Source: UBA8529 sp964390565 (GTDB lineage Bacteria; Bacteroidota; Bacteroidia; Bacteroidales; Tenuifilaceae). From it: a stretch of 64,000 nt of DNA. The first letter of the stretch is position 1, and each line of letters opens with the position of its first letter. The stretch is from the NCBI GenBank assembly GCA_964390565.1, contig CAYMII010000018.1, positions 1 through 64,000 of the forward strand, given 5' to 3'. The notes beneath the pieces were generated by a model. That model searched no databases and was not told the DNA's origin. It was given only the letters and a program-made list of their open reading frames with translations. Shown one piece after another: positions 1-8,971 of this stretch. Both the position numbers and the translations under genes were made by a program.

Positions 1-412
1 AGTTAAATTTGTCGAAATGGTACCTAAGGCTATCCTCTTTTGATGTTATGATAAGGGAAACGCTTCCCCTTTTAACCATCAATTCGGCTTGCTTCCAATC
101 AACAGGTTTGATTCTGAATATGGTGACCCCAGTATTATCCCCACCGTAAGGAATTGTATAATAATGAGAATTTGTAATTGAATCGGTTTTTTCCTCAAAA
201 TTGACATTCTTACAATGATTTTTGAAATCATCGATTGTGCCTTGCTCAATAACCAGTGCAACCGTTTTGGTCATTTCGGCCTTTTTATTGAATGCAATGC
301 CCAAGCCCCAAGCCATCAGAATAGGGAAAAGTAACGACCAAAAGATAACCGAAGGTTCGCGGTAGAAATCCCTTAGTTGAACAAGAATGAGTTGTATGAA
401 TGGTCGATTCAT
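1..412 (-). CDS. ABC-2 type transporter permease (partial, 3' end beyond window)
   Basis: The ATG at 412-410 opens a frame that runs off the left edge (about 137 codons visible). The protein begins MNRPFIQLILVQLRDFYREP and then has a hydrophobic segment (SVIFWSLLFPILMAWGLG) followed by a soluble extracytoplasmic stretch. This is the usual N-terminal architecture of ABC-2 family membrane subunits. It starts 16 bp after the stop of the ATPase gene on the same strand, so the two very probably form one exporter operon. The substrate cannot be told from what is visible. Confidence 0.8.
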   Translation of the reverse strand, partial: MNRPFIQLILVQLRDFYREPSVIFWSLLFPILMAWGLGIAFNKKAEMTKTVALVIEQGTIDDFKNHCKNVNFEEKTDSITNSHYYTIPYGGDNTGVTIFRIKPVDWKQAELMVKRGSVSLIITSKEDSLRYHFDKFN

Positions 413-428
413 GGGTTGGGTATGAGTT

Positions 429-1358
429 TTAATCACCTAAGTGTTTGCCTGTCATTGAAATGAAAAGATCGTCAAGAGTTAACTTTCTACACTCCAAACG
501 TGTAAGTTTGATGCCATTACTCTCAGCCTTTTGAAGGAAAACAGGCAGTTGCTCAACTATACTTCTAACGATTAGCTTGCCATTTAGTCTATTTGCATCC
601 CAAATCTGCTTATAAACACCTTCGCTGCAAAAGAACTGGTCGGTAATATCATGATTTGTGGAAAATTCGATAATTTCCTTGCTGTTATTGGCCGATAAAA
701 GCTCATCAAGTGTACCCTGAGCAAGGATTTTCCCTTTATCCATAATGATAATCCTATCGCAAAGATGTTCAGCCTCTTCCATATAATGAGTCGTTAGGAT
801 AAGCGATGTGTTTTTCTGCTTTTTAAGATTCATTAGGATATTCCAGATCTCTCGGCGAGCAGTTGGGTCAAGTCCTGTAGTTGGTTCATCGAGCAGCAGG
901 AGTTGAGCATTGTTTAGAAGGGCAACTGCAAGTGCTAATTTCTGGCGTTGACCGCCAGAAAGATTTACAACATAGCTCTTAACCTTTTCTGTGAGCCCAA
1001 CAATTTCAATTACCTCTTCAACTCTTTTTGCAGAGAGTTTGTAAAAACTAGCAAAAAGCTGTACAGTTTCCTTAACTGTTAATTTATCTATAAAGCGAGT
1101 CTCCTGAAGTGATAAACTGATGATTTGGTGAAGTTTTTTCTCATCCGAATCCCATGTCATTCCTTTTACGCTGATATTACCTTTTGAAGGTTTTTGAATT
1201 CCCTCAATCATCTCTACAGTTGTGGTCTTTCCTGCGCCATTGGGCCCAAGTAATGCAACAAATTCACCAGCATTAACAGAGAATGATATGCCATCAACAG
1301 CTTTTACCTCCTTGAAATGACGATAAACCTCAATTACTTCTAAAATTGTTGATGACAT
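429..1358 (-). CDS. ABC transporter ATP-binding protein
   Basis: A 309-residue ATPase that would power the permease encoded just downstream. Seen directly: Walker A GPNGAGKTT (about residues 38-46), Q-loop, signature LSGGQRQKLALA, Walker B LLLLDEPTTGLDP and the H-loop (TTHYMEEAEHL). The C-terminal 80 residues form the accessory domain common in CcmA/DrrA-type exporters. The family includes multidrug, antibiotic and Na+ exporters, but nothing here identifies the substrate. The gene lies 16 bp upstream of the permease and is probably cotranscribed with it. Confidence 0.92.
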   Translation of the reverse strand: MSSTILEVIEVYRHFKEVKAVDGISFSVNAGEFVALLGPNGAGKTTTVEMIEGIQKPSKGNISVKGMTWDSDEKKLHQIISLSLQETRFIDKLTVKETVQLFASFYKLSAKRVEEVIEIVGLTEKVKSYVVNLSGGQRQKLALAVALLNNAQLLLLDEPTTGLDPTARREIWNILMNLKKQKNTSLILTTHYMEEAEHLCDRIIIMDKGKILAQGTLDELLSANNSKEIIEFSTNHDITDQFFCSEGVYKQIWDANRLNGKLIVRSIVEQLPVFLQKAESNGIKLTRLECRKLTLDDLFISMTGKHLGD

Positions 1359-1410
1359 TATTTACTTTTATAGATTGGTCAGTTTGGTGATGTTTTGATT
1401 TTGATAAGTA

Positions 1411-1779
1411 TTACTTAACCTCGTTTATGATTGCATGCTCTATCTCGTGGATGTTAAAAGGCTTTTTGAAATACTTATGAATTAACTTTTCGTCAAGAGC
1501 ATTAGATATTTCGTCAGTAATATCAAAACCAGTAAGGATATAGAAAGAAACGTTTGGATAATCTTGTTTCGCAATTCTAATAAATTCAATACCACTCATC
1601 CCAGGCATCTTCATGTCGCTAATAACAACTTTAGTATCGGGGTTGTTATGCAGTAACGTTAGTCCTTCCTTGCCTGATTCAGCCGTAATAACATCAAATT
1701 TCTTTTTGAAGTTTGCCTTAAAAAGCATGAGGTTTATTGGCTCATCGTCAACATATAATACTTTGATGTTATTGCTCAT
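1411..1779 (-). CDS. Stand-alone response regulator receiver protein
   Basis: A 122-residue single-domain receiver. The acidic pair is in VLYVDDEP, the phospho-acceptor Asp is in VVISDMKMPGMSG, and the switch Thr and Lys are in ILTG and YFKKPF. There is no output domain, so it probably acts by protein contact or in a phosphorelay. Its start overlaps the 3' end of the large PAS kinase gene by 11 bp, which indicates translational coupling and makes that kinase the likely phosphate donor (inference). Confidence 0.92.
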   Translation of the reverse strand: MSNNIKVLYVDDEPINLMLFKANFKKKFDVITAESGKEGLTLLHNNPDTKVVISDMKMPGMSGIEFIRIAKQDYPNVSFYILTGFDITDEISNALDEKLIHKYFKKPFNIHEIEHAIINEVK

Positions 1780-4700
1780 GGCTGTGATGTATTGGTAATG
1801 TTATAATTGCTTCTGTTCCTGCTCCTACTTTCGATTCGAAATTTAGAGTTCCATTATATTCCTTAATGATGTTATAAGTAATTGATAATCCTAAACCAGT
1901 TCCTTGACCCGGATCCTTTGTTGTGAAAAACGGATCAGTGATTTTTGGTAGTATATCACTTGATATACCACAACCCGTATCAGAAATCTTTATGTAAACG
2001 CGATTATCTTTAACTTGTGTAAAAATAGTAATAGTTCCGTTATTCTCAATAGCTTGGATTGAATTTGCAATTATATTTAAGAATACTTGGTGTAAGCGAC
2101 CTTCATTACAAAATACAGTAAAAGTATCGGGTGTATAATTCTTAACTATTGATACCTTATTCTTAATTTTATTGTTTAGCATGACCAAGCAGTTGTCGAT
2201 AATTGAATGAATGTCGCATATCGTACTCGGAAGGTCATCCTTTCTGCTATAGTGATTAAGGCTAGTAACAATATCAGCGGCTCTTTTTACACCAACCTGA
2301 ATTCCATCGATCAAAGGTGAAACTTCTTCAAGATGTTCGGGTAAAATCTCTTTTATATATGATTCTAAACCAGCAATGCCTCCGTAAATAAAGTTTAACG
2401 GGTTGTTTATTTCATGTGCTACGCCTGCAGCGAGGATACCTAACGAAGCCATCTTTTCGGACTGTACTAGTTTGTCTTGTGTCGTCTTTAAGTTAGATAG
2501 CGCAATCTCAACCTCTTTCCGTTGGTAATAAAGTTCTTCATTAGTGGCAACAAGTTCTTCGTTTGCCGCTTGAAGTTCTTCGGTTCTTTCCTTTACAAGT
2601 TTTTCTAGATTGTTTCGGTATTGCTCAAGTTCTTTTTCAATTATTTTTTTCTCTGTTATATCCATCATTGTTCCAATAGAACCAATAGTTTCACCTTTTG
2701 AATTTTCAACAGGAGCGCCATTGACTAAGAAATCAATTTTTCGACCATTTTTAGCAATAAAAGAAATTTCATACTGACTTGAAACTCTTTCAATTCTTAG
2801 ATTGTTAGCTTTTTTTATAATCTCTTGATCCATTGGGTCTAATAGTTTCTCATATCCTATAAGCCCTATGATTTCATCTTCTGTGTATCCAAGTATTTCG
2901 GTGAATTTGTTGTTTACGAACTGAACCCTATCCTTATTATCAACCATCATAACAACTTCATTCATGTTTTCCATGAGGGTACGGTACTTTTCTTCGCTTT
3001 CTTTAAGCTTTCTCTCGGCTTTTTTACGCTCCGTTATATCCATTAAAGCACCAACAGATCCTATCACTTTGCCTTCGGCATTTTTAAGAGGAGCCCCATT
3101 AACTAAAAAGTCAAATTTTTGACCGCTTTTGGAAATGAACTTAAGTTCGTAGCTTGTCTGTAAGTCATTTATACGATTTTTGTTAGCATTTTCTACAATT
3201 GCAAGGTCTTCGGGGTCGTGTAGTATTTTATAACCTATTTTACCAACAATATCTTCGGGGCTATAGCCAAGTTTTTCGGTAAACTGCTTATTGACATATT
3301 CAACTTTATGGTTATTGTCGGCTACAATAATTGCCTCGTTTAAGCTTTCTAGAAGGCTTCGATATCGTTCCTCGCTTTCTTTTAATTCTTTCTCTGCTTT
3401 TTTACGCTCGGTAATATCTCGCATAGTATCCATTAAATGTAAAGGATTTCCATTGTCATCTTTTAAAACGGTTACATTGAATTCTGCATTAAATATAGTC
3501 CCGTCAAAGCGCATTACTTCAGCTTCGAGGTTATCCATATATCCTTTTTCAAGAATAGTAGGTATAACCTCTGCTATTGATGCTCGGCTTTTTTCAGTAA
3601 GGAGCATGAATGCGCTAGTCCCAACAAGTGATTCTTCACTTACTGCTCTTACCATTTCTGCTTTTCGGTGATTGACAAAGAGCATGTTGCCGTTTAGGTC
3701 CATTAAGGATATTCCATCTTGAGATGTTTCGATAAGCGTTTTGTATCGTAGTTCGCTGGCTTTCAACATCTCATTCATTGTTTTTCTTTCAGTAATATCC
3801 AAAATAAATCCATCGAGATATGCTATTTCTCCTGAATTATTCTTTACTGCACGCCCTTTCTCATAAGCCCAACGTATACTTCCGTTTTTATGGTTTATAC
3901 GATATTCGAGTTCCCATACTTCACCTTTCTTGATTGCACTCTCAATGGTTTGGGGAATTTTAGCAGAATCTTCAGGATGAATTACGCTTTCGAAAGTTCT
4001 AACTTGATTATTTATGAAATCTTTTGATGGATATCCGCTAAGTTTATCAACTTCAGAACTCATAAAGAGCATTGTCCAATCCTTGTCGTATAAACAGCGA
4101 TAAGTGATTCCAGGAATGTTTGAAACTAACGATTGAAATTGATCTCGGCTTATTTTAAGTTGTTCTTCGGCTTTTAAACTTTCTGTAATGTCGATAATAG
4201 TACCTCTTAGTCCAACAACTGTTTCATTATCTTTTATATGAGATGAGTAGATCTGAATTGGAAATGGAGTTCCGTCTTTTCGAAGCGCGGTATATTGGTT
4301 GCCTAATATGTTTTGACCACTAAGTGTCAATTTTACATTTTCAATAGCACGAGCACGATCTGCCTCAACTATAGTTGATAATATATTTATTCCATATTGT
4401 AAATCCTTTTCAGAGAAACCAAATGTTTCGTAAGCTTTTTTATTTACATAGGTCAGTTTTCCTTCCAGATCAGCTTCGAAGATTATTTGTGGGAGTAAAT
4501 TCGACATTTCGCGAAATTTCTTTTCGCTTTCAGCAAGAGCTAATTCAGTTTCAATTCTTACGGTAATATCGTTTATGAGAACGTGTCGAGCGTTACGATC
4601 TTTGTATGTTATTGAGTGGGCAGAAGTTTCGACATAAATAATTTCACCGCTCTTCTTGATATGTCTTGAATAACCTTTGCTTGAATGGGTATTATTGATG

Positions 4701-5590
4701 TTTTTTATATCATCCTCGAGTGCTTTTATATCCTCTTTTGGACTAATATCTTTTAATGTAAAAGATAAAAACTCATCTTTAGAGTAACCATAGTGTTTTA
4801 TTGCTGCATTATTAACCTCAAGAATTGATAGATTATCTAAATTATAGATTATCATTGGTTGAGGGTTCATGTCGAACATGTAGCGGTAAGCCTCATCCGA
4901 TTTTTTTAATTTCTGCTCGGTTTTATATTTTTCCTCAATATCGTTGCCAATGCGCTCTAATGACCGCTTATTTATAGTAAATATGCTGTATCCGATAAAG
5001 CATATAGCTATAATTGATATTGTTGAATCGGCAAAAAAATCTACTAAAGAGGAGTTGCTGAGGGAAAGATTATCTTTGTTAAGAAGTAAGTATGAAAAAA
5101 GAAGTGCAAGGTTGATTGAAAGATAAATAAGTATAGTGGTTTTGTATTTTGTGATAAGCAAAGGAAGCATTGCGAGAATTACTAAAATAAATACAAAAGT
5201 GTCAAGGCGACCAATGGCCTCGCTTTTATCGAGCCACATTACCATCCATACCGTAGCCATTGTGGAACTGAATATGATATGTATTGCAATACCATAATAT
5301 CCCTTGGTTACTAGAGCGAGACTCAGTACTATAATTCCAAGTAAAGCGAATTCGGAGATTAAAACAGGAAGATAGAGCCCTTTGTAGTTATCGCCAATGA
5401 TTTGAACATAACCAGTGTAAGATATTATTAATAATAAACAGGCAATTATTAGAATACATAGATTGTAAACAAATTTTACCTTTTGCTTTAGTGCAAAGTC
5501 GGCATTTTTGTAAATACTTAATTTTTTAGGTAAAACTCCATTGTTATCCTTACCCAAAGAATTTGGATGTTTCTTTTCGCTAACCCCCAT
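1769..5590 (-). CDS. Membrane histidine kinase with six PAS domains
   Basis: A 1273-residue sensor kinase. An N-terminal block of about six membrane segments (residues about 38-205) is followed by six PAS domains (about 230-345, 350-475, 480-605, 608-735, 738-860, 863-985), most ending in the D-I/M-T-E-(K/R) PAC tail. Then come a coiled coil, a HisKA domain with the phospho-His in VAHEINNP, and an HATPase_c domain with N box (NIIANSIQAI), G1 (DTGCG), F box (DPFFTT) and G2 (GQGTGLGLS). It lacks its own receiver; the next gene supplies one, overlapping by 11 bp. PAS5 and PAS6 are near-duplicates. The ligand is unknown. Confidence 0.93.
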   Translation of the reverse strand: MGVSEKKHPNSLGKDNNGVLPKKLSIYKNADFALKQKVKFVYNLCILIIACLLLIISYTGYVQIIGDNYKGLYLPVLISEFALLGIIVLSLALVTKGYYGIAIHIIFSSTMATVWMVMWLDKSEAIGRLDTFVFILVILAMLPLLITKYKTTILIYLSINLALLFSYLLLNKDNLSLSNSSLVDFFADSTISIIAICFIGYSIFTINKRSLERIGNDIEEKYKTEQKLKKSDEAYRYMFDMNPQPMIIYNLDNLSILEVNNAAIKHYGYSKDEFLSFTLKDISPKEDIKALEDDIKNINNTHSSKGYSRHIKKSGEIIYVETSAHSITYKDRNARHVLINDITVRIETELALAESEKKFREMSNLLPQIIFEADLEGKLTYVNKKAYETFGFSEKDLQYGINILSTIVEADRARAIENVKLTLSGQNILGNQYTALRKDGTPFPIQIYSSHIKDNETVVGLRGTIIDITESLKAEEQLKISRDQFQSLVSNIPGITYRCLYDKDWTMLFMSSEVDKLSGYPSKDFINNQVRTFESVIHPEDSAKIPQTIESAIKKGEVWELEYRINHKNGSIRWAYEKGRAVKNNSGEIAYLDGFILDITERKTMNEMLKASELRYKTLIETSQDGISLMDLNGNMLFVNHRKAEMVRAVSEESLVGTSAFMLLTEKSRASIAEVIPTILEKGYMDNLEAEVMRFDGTIFNAEFNVTVLKDDNGNPLHLMDTMRDITERKKAEKELKESEERYRSLLESLNEAIIVADNNHKVEYVNKQFTEKLGYSPEDIVGKIGYKILHDPEDLAIVENANKNRINDLQTSYELKFISKSGQKFDFLVNGAPLKNAEGKVIGSVGALMDITERKKAERKLKESEEKYRTLMENMNEVVMMVDNKDRVQFVNNKFTEILGYTEDEIIGLIGYEKLLDPMDQEIIKKANNLRIERVSSQYEISFIAKNGRKIDFLVNGAPVENSKGETIGSIGTMMDITEKKIIEKELEQYRNNLEKLVKERTEELQAANEELVATNEELYYQRKEVEIALSNLKTTQDKLVQSEKMASLGILAAGVAHEINNPLNFIYGGIAGLESYIKEILPEHLEEVSPLIDGIQVGVKRAADIVTSLNHYSRKDDLPSTICDIHSIIDNCLVMLNNKIKNKVSIVKNYTPDTFTVFCNEGRLHQVFLNIIANSIQAIENNGTITIFTQVKDNRVYIKISDTGCGISSDILPKITDPFFTTKDPGQGTGLGLSITYNIIKEYNGTLNFESKVGAGTEAIITLPIHHSHEQ

Positions 5591-6138
5591 AAGTATTACT
5601 TTTTGATTAAACGATAAAGCCTTTTGTGAATTGCTATTTGCTGAATATCACTAATATATATTAAACGATATTGATAAGCAATAGTTCAACCTTTTTACAA
5701 TTCTAATCAACAGTAAATGCAAGTTCGTAAAATTTTTAATGAGACTTGCCATTACCTGATAAAGAGTTTTTTGTGATGGTCATGAAATTTAGCATTGATT
5801 TCAACTGAAAAAATTGTGTCAATTTTAAAAACAGCTGAATTATTCAACACGTGTAAGATAGCTAAACACAGGCCCTAATAAATTGAATGATAAAATGATA
5901 ACCTCGAAAAAATGGTTAGGTGTTGAAAATATATACACATTGTATTGTTAAGGATATTTACAGAATGTATGTAAGTTGCATGTATTCATATAAATAGGTT
6001 ATGATATTTTTTCGGCACTATAATTGGTTAGTTAGTTTTAGAAGATTTAAATATGAGTAAATCTGCGAGTTATGAAAATGATGTTTAAACCTGATTTATA
6101 AATTTTGAAGGGACTGAAACTAATTAAATCATACTATT
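5591..6138. other. Intergenic region between divergent genes
   Basis: 548 bp of very AT-rich DNA separate the PAS kinase (minus) from the PstS/GcvH fusion gene (plus). I found no ORF with coding character. It must hold promoters for both directions. The only motif I can point to is a near-match to a sigma-54 promoter at 6013-6028. Confidence 0.6.
6013..6028 (+). promoter_or_regulatory. Possible sigma-54 (-24/-12) promoter
   Basis: The sequence cGGCACtataaTTGGt matches TGGCAC-N5-TTGC in the -24 half and in spacing, but the conserved final C of the -12 GC is a G. It lies 111 bp before the first gene of a cluster whose own regulator (12766-14106) is a sigma-54 activator, which is the only reason to take it seriously. 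Confidence 0.25.
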
Positions 6139-7821
6139 ATGAAAACAAAAATTTTAATATTCATTGCTTTAATCGTGTTTGGATTAAGCAATGTGTGCAA
6201 CCAAAAGGCAATTGCTTCAAAATGCCAAAACGTATCGGATACAATTACAATTGTAAGTTCACCAGAACTTTATGGAATTACCACGAGTTGGGTTAATGAG
6301 TATAGTAAGCTTAATCAAGGGGCAAAGATTAAGGTTTTGCAAATAGCCAATAATCAATCAGAAATTATACAAAATGAAAAGGGTGGAGTATACTTCCTAT
6401 CCGATGATATTAGTTTGAATTCAAATCAGGCTACTTGGAAAATGGTTGTTGGTGTAAACGCCATTGTTCCAGTTGTAAGTGCAAACTTTCCTTTTTTAGA
6501 TGAACTCAATGCTAAAGGGATTACTCCCGAAAAGTTGGCATTGATTTTTAAAAATCAAAAGAATAGGAACTGGGGCGCAATTCTCGATAATGGTAATACA
6601 AGCCTTTTAACACTTTTAACAGTTAACGGTGAATCAAATAAGTCAGAATGGGCTAATTTTCTTAAGGTTGAATCATCATTAATATCAGGTAATGATTATG
6701 AGAAACCTGAAGAGATGATTTCAGCATTTACTAAAGATAAGTATGCTATTGGTTTTTGTAAGATTTCAGATATTATTAATCCTGCTACTAATGAAATCAA
6801 TGCAGGAGTTAATCTTTTACCAATAGACAAGAATGGTAATGGGAAAATTGACTCAAACGAAAAAATTTATTCTGATTTGGCCACTTTCCTAAGAGGGGTT
6901 TGGGTTGGTAAATATCCAAGGGAGTTGAATTTAAATATTTATTCTGTTTCAGCATCTGCACCAACAGATGAGAAAATAATTGCCTTTTTATCGTGGGTAA
7001 TGACTGATGGTCAGCAACTACTAAATAAAAGTGGGTTCAGCAATCTTGCATTTAACCAAAGACAATCGAATTTAAGTAGGCTTAACAGTAACGAGGCTGT
7101 TGTTGAGCAATCGAAAAGTTATCCCGTTATTCCAATTGTAGCAGGTGTTATTGCACTATGCCTTGTTTTATTCTTTGGCATGGACTATTTATCGCAACGA
7201 TTGCGAAAGGGTAAATTGTTGCCTATTAATGTTGCTGCTACATCAACTTTCATAAATGAGCAATCTGTTGAAGTGCTTGATGGTCTTTATTTTGACAAAT
7301 CACACACTTGGGCTTTCTTAGAAAAAAACGGTGTTGTAAGCATTGGAATTGACGATTTCTTGCAACACGTAACGGGTCCAATTACTCGAATCAAAATGAA
7401 GAACTCTGGCGAAGAGGTTAAGAAAGGCGAAACCTTTTTAACGATTATTCAGGAAGGGAAGCAGTTGAATATTAAGGCCCCAATTTCTGGTAAAATAAAA
7501 GCTCAAAACGAAAAACTATTATCGAATTCTTCTATTCTTAATACTTCGCCTTATGCCGATGGTTGGATTTATAAGATTGAACCAACAAACTGGCTAAGGG
7601 ATACTCAATTCTTAATTTTTGCTAAGGGATACAGGGAGTGGATCAAAATGGAATTCTTGCATCTTAAAGATTTCTTAGCAGTTGCTTTGAGAGCAAACTA
7701 TGGCGAGAATGCTCAAGTTGTGCTTCAGGATGGTGGCGAAATTAAAGATGGCATTCTAAAAGAATTAAGCCCTGAAGTGTGGGAAGATTTTCAAACACAT
7801 TTTCTTGAAAACTCAAATTAA
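6139..7821 (+). CDS. PstS-like substrate-binding protein fused to a membrane-anchored GcvH-like domain
   Basis: 560 residues. A signal peptide (about 1-26) is followed by a periplasmic PBP-like domain of the phosphate-binding type (about 35-315), a transmembrane helix (PIVAGVIALCLVLFFGMDYL, about 333-352) and a GcvH-like fold (about 380-500). The GcvH hallmarks SHTW, GIDDF, PISGKI and DGWIYKI are present. The lipoyl-lysine position aligns to Gly, with Lys one residue later (EGKQL), so ordinary lipoylation is doubtful. The PBP part contains an EF-hand-like loop DKNGNGKIDSNE. It heads a cluster with HybA-like and NrfD-like proteins and a second GcvH-like protein with the same substitution. The role is unknown; a membrane redox or sensor function is inferred. 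Confidence 0.75.
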   Translation: MKTKILIFIALIVFGLSNVCNQKAIASKCQNVSDTITIVSSPELYGITTSWVNEYSKLNQGAKIKVLQIANNQSEIIQNEKGGVYFLSDDISLNSNQATWKMVVGVNAIVPVVSANFPFLDELNAKGITPEKLALIFKNQKNRNWGAILDNGNTSLLTLLTVNGESNKSEWANFLKVESSLISGNDYEKPEEMISAFTKDKYAIGFCKISDIINPATNEINAGVNLLPIDKNGNGKIDSNEKIYSDLATFLRGVWVGKYPRELNLNIYSVSASAPTDEKIIAFLSWVMTDGQQLLNKSGFSNLAFNQRQSNLSRLNSNEAVVEQSKSYPVIPIVAGVIALCLVLFFGMDYLSQRLRKGKLLPINVAATSTFINEQSVEVLDGLYFDKSHTWAFLEKNGVVSIGIDDFLQHVTGPITRIKMKNSGEEVKKGETFLTIIQEGKQLNIKAPISGKIKAQNEKLLSNSSILNTSPYADGWIYKIEPTNWLRDTQFLIFAKGYREWIKMEFLHLKDFLAVALRANYGENAQVVLQDGGEIKDGILKELSPEVWEDFQTHFLENSN

Positions 7822-7867
7822 TCACTAATTCGTAACTATTCAGTAATAATTGAAATAAACAAAAAAA

Positions 7868-8045
7868 ACACAGAGACACAAAGGATACAGAGAATAAATG
7901 AGGACTAAAGTTTAGATTATTTTTTTTCAAATTGAAGTTTGCTCAAAAAAATGTGTTTGCTTCTGTATGTAATATTAGAATATATCAAGGTTCTTATTTT
8001 TGGGTCAAAATCATACCTCTGTGTTCTCAGTGTCTCCGTGGTGGA
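7868..8045. repeat. Inverted pair of CACAGAG-type dispersed repeats
   Basis: The left arm at about 7868-7892 (acacagagacacaaaggatacagag) is written here only as a 25-bp element rich in CACAGAG. The right arm at 8016-8045 is its approximate reverse complement (starting cctctgtgttctcagtgtct). They flank about 120 bp of AT-rich sequence between two genes of one cluster. Related elements lie at 41862-41942, 46820-46885, 50300-50360 and 60483-60500. Confidence 0.7.
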
Positions 8046-8098
8046 TTGTTATAAATTCTAATCACGCATTATTTCCATAACATCTAAAATGAGGAATT

Positions 8099-8971
8099 AT
8101 GGGTTTAGATAGAAGAAATTTCCTGAAAGCACTTGGCCTTGCTGGCGCAACACTCGCTATAGGTAAAAGTTTTGGTTCACCGCAACAAAAAGATGAGGAG
8201 GCAGAAGTTGAGTTCAACGCCATTCTTTACGATTCAACACGTTGCGGCGGTTGCCAAAGTTGCGAGATTGCATGTGCCGAGGCACATGGTTTGCCCAGCC
8301 CGAAAGATGAACCTAAAGTGGGTGTGTTGCGAAAAACTGACGAAAATCGACGTGTGGTTATTAACGCATATGATACATCAAAGGGAGAGGTTTTTGTTCG
8401 CAAGCAATGCATGCATTGCAACGAACCTGCATGTGCTGCAGCATGTTTAACGCAAGCAATGCATAAGACAAAGGAAGGACCCGTTATTTGGCGAGGGAAT
8501 AAGTGTATGGGATGTAGGTATTGTATGGTGTCGTGCCCATTTGATGTGCCAAAATTTGAATATCACAGCGCAAATCCAAAGATTCAAAAATGCGATATGT
8601 GCTACGATAAAGTATCAACGGGAGGCATGCCTACCTGTGTTGAGATTTGTCCTGCTGAAGCGTTGATGTTTGGCAAACGTAGAGATTTGATAAAAGAGGC
8701 TCGTAAGCGGATTTTCGAAAATCCAGGCGTTTATCACGACGAGATTTATGGCGAACACGAGGCTGGTGGTACCGGATTCTTATACCTTACACCAACCCCA
8801 ATTAGCGAACTTGGATTTAATGCTTCAATCCAAAAATCATCGTATCCCGAGCTGTCAAAGGGATTCCTCTTCAGCGTACCAACCATATTTGTTCTGCTTC
8901 CGCCACTTTTACTAGGGCTTCATGAGGCTACTAAAAACAGAATATCAAAGGAAGGAGGTGCAAATGAGTAG
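8099..8971 (+). CDS. HybA-like Tat-exported 4Fe-4S dicluster-type ferredoxin
   Basis: 290 residues. The N-terminus has a twin-arginine signal (DRRNFLK plus a hydrophobic stretch). Four cysteine groups (CGGCQSCEIAC, CMHCNEPACAAAC, CMGCRYCMVSC, CDMC...CVEIC) would bind four 4Fe-4S clusters. A C-terminal membrane anchor (about residues 258-280) matches HybA of hydrogenase-2 rather than soluble DmsB types. It would pass electrons between a periplasmic partner and the NrfD-type quinone protein encoded next, whose start overlaps this gene by 8 bp. No hydrogenase or molybdoenzyme catalytic subunit is adjacent, which is unusual for this family. Confidence 0.88.
   Translation: MGLDRRNFLKALGLAGATLAIGKSFGSPQQKDEEAEVEFNAILYDSTRCGGCQSCEIACAEAHGLPSPKDEPKVGVLRKTDENRRVVINAYDTSKGEVFVRKQCMHCNEPACAAACLTQAMHKTKEGPVIWRGNKCMGCRYCMVSCPFDVPKFEYHSANPKIQKCDMCYDKVSTGGMPTCVEICPAEALMFGKRRDLIKEARKRIFENPGVYHDEIYGEHEAGGTGFLYLTPTPISELGFNASIQKSSYPELSKGFLFSVPTIFVLLPPLLLGLHEATKNRISKEGGANE

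Noticed and set aside
8227..8450. Additional ORFs overlapping the HybA-like gene
   Set aside because: They are shadow frames produced by the cysteine-rich coding sequence.
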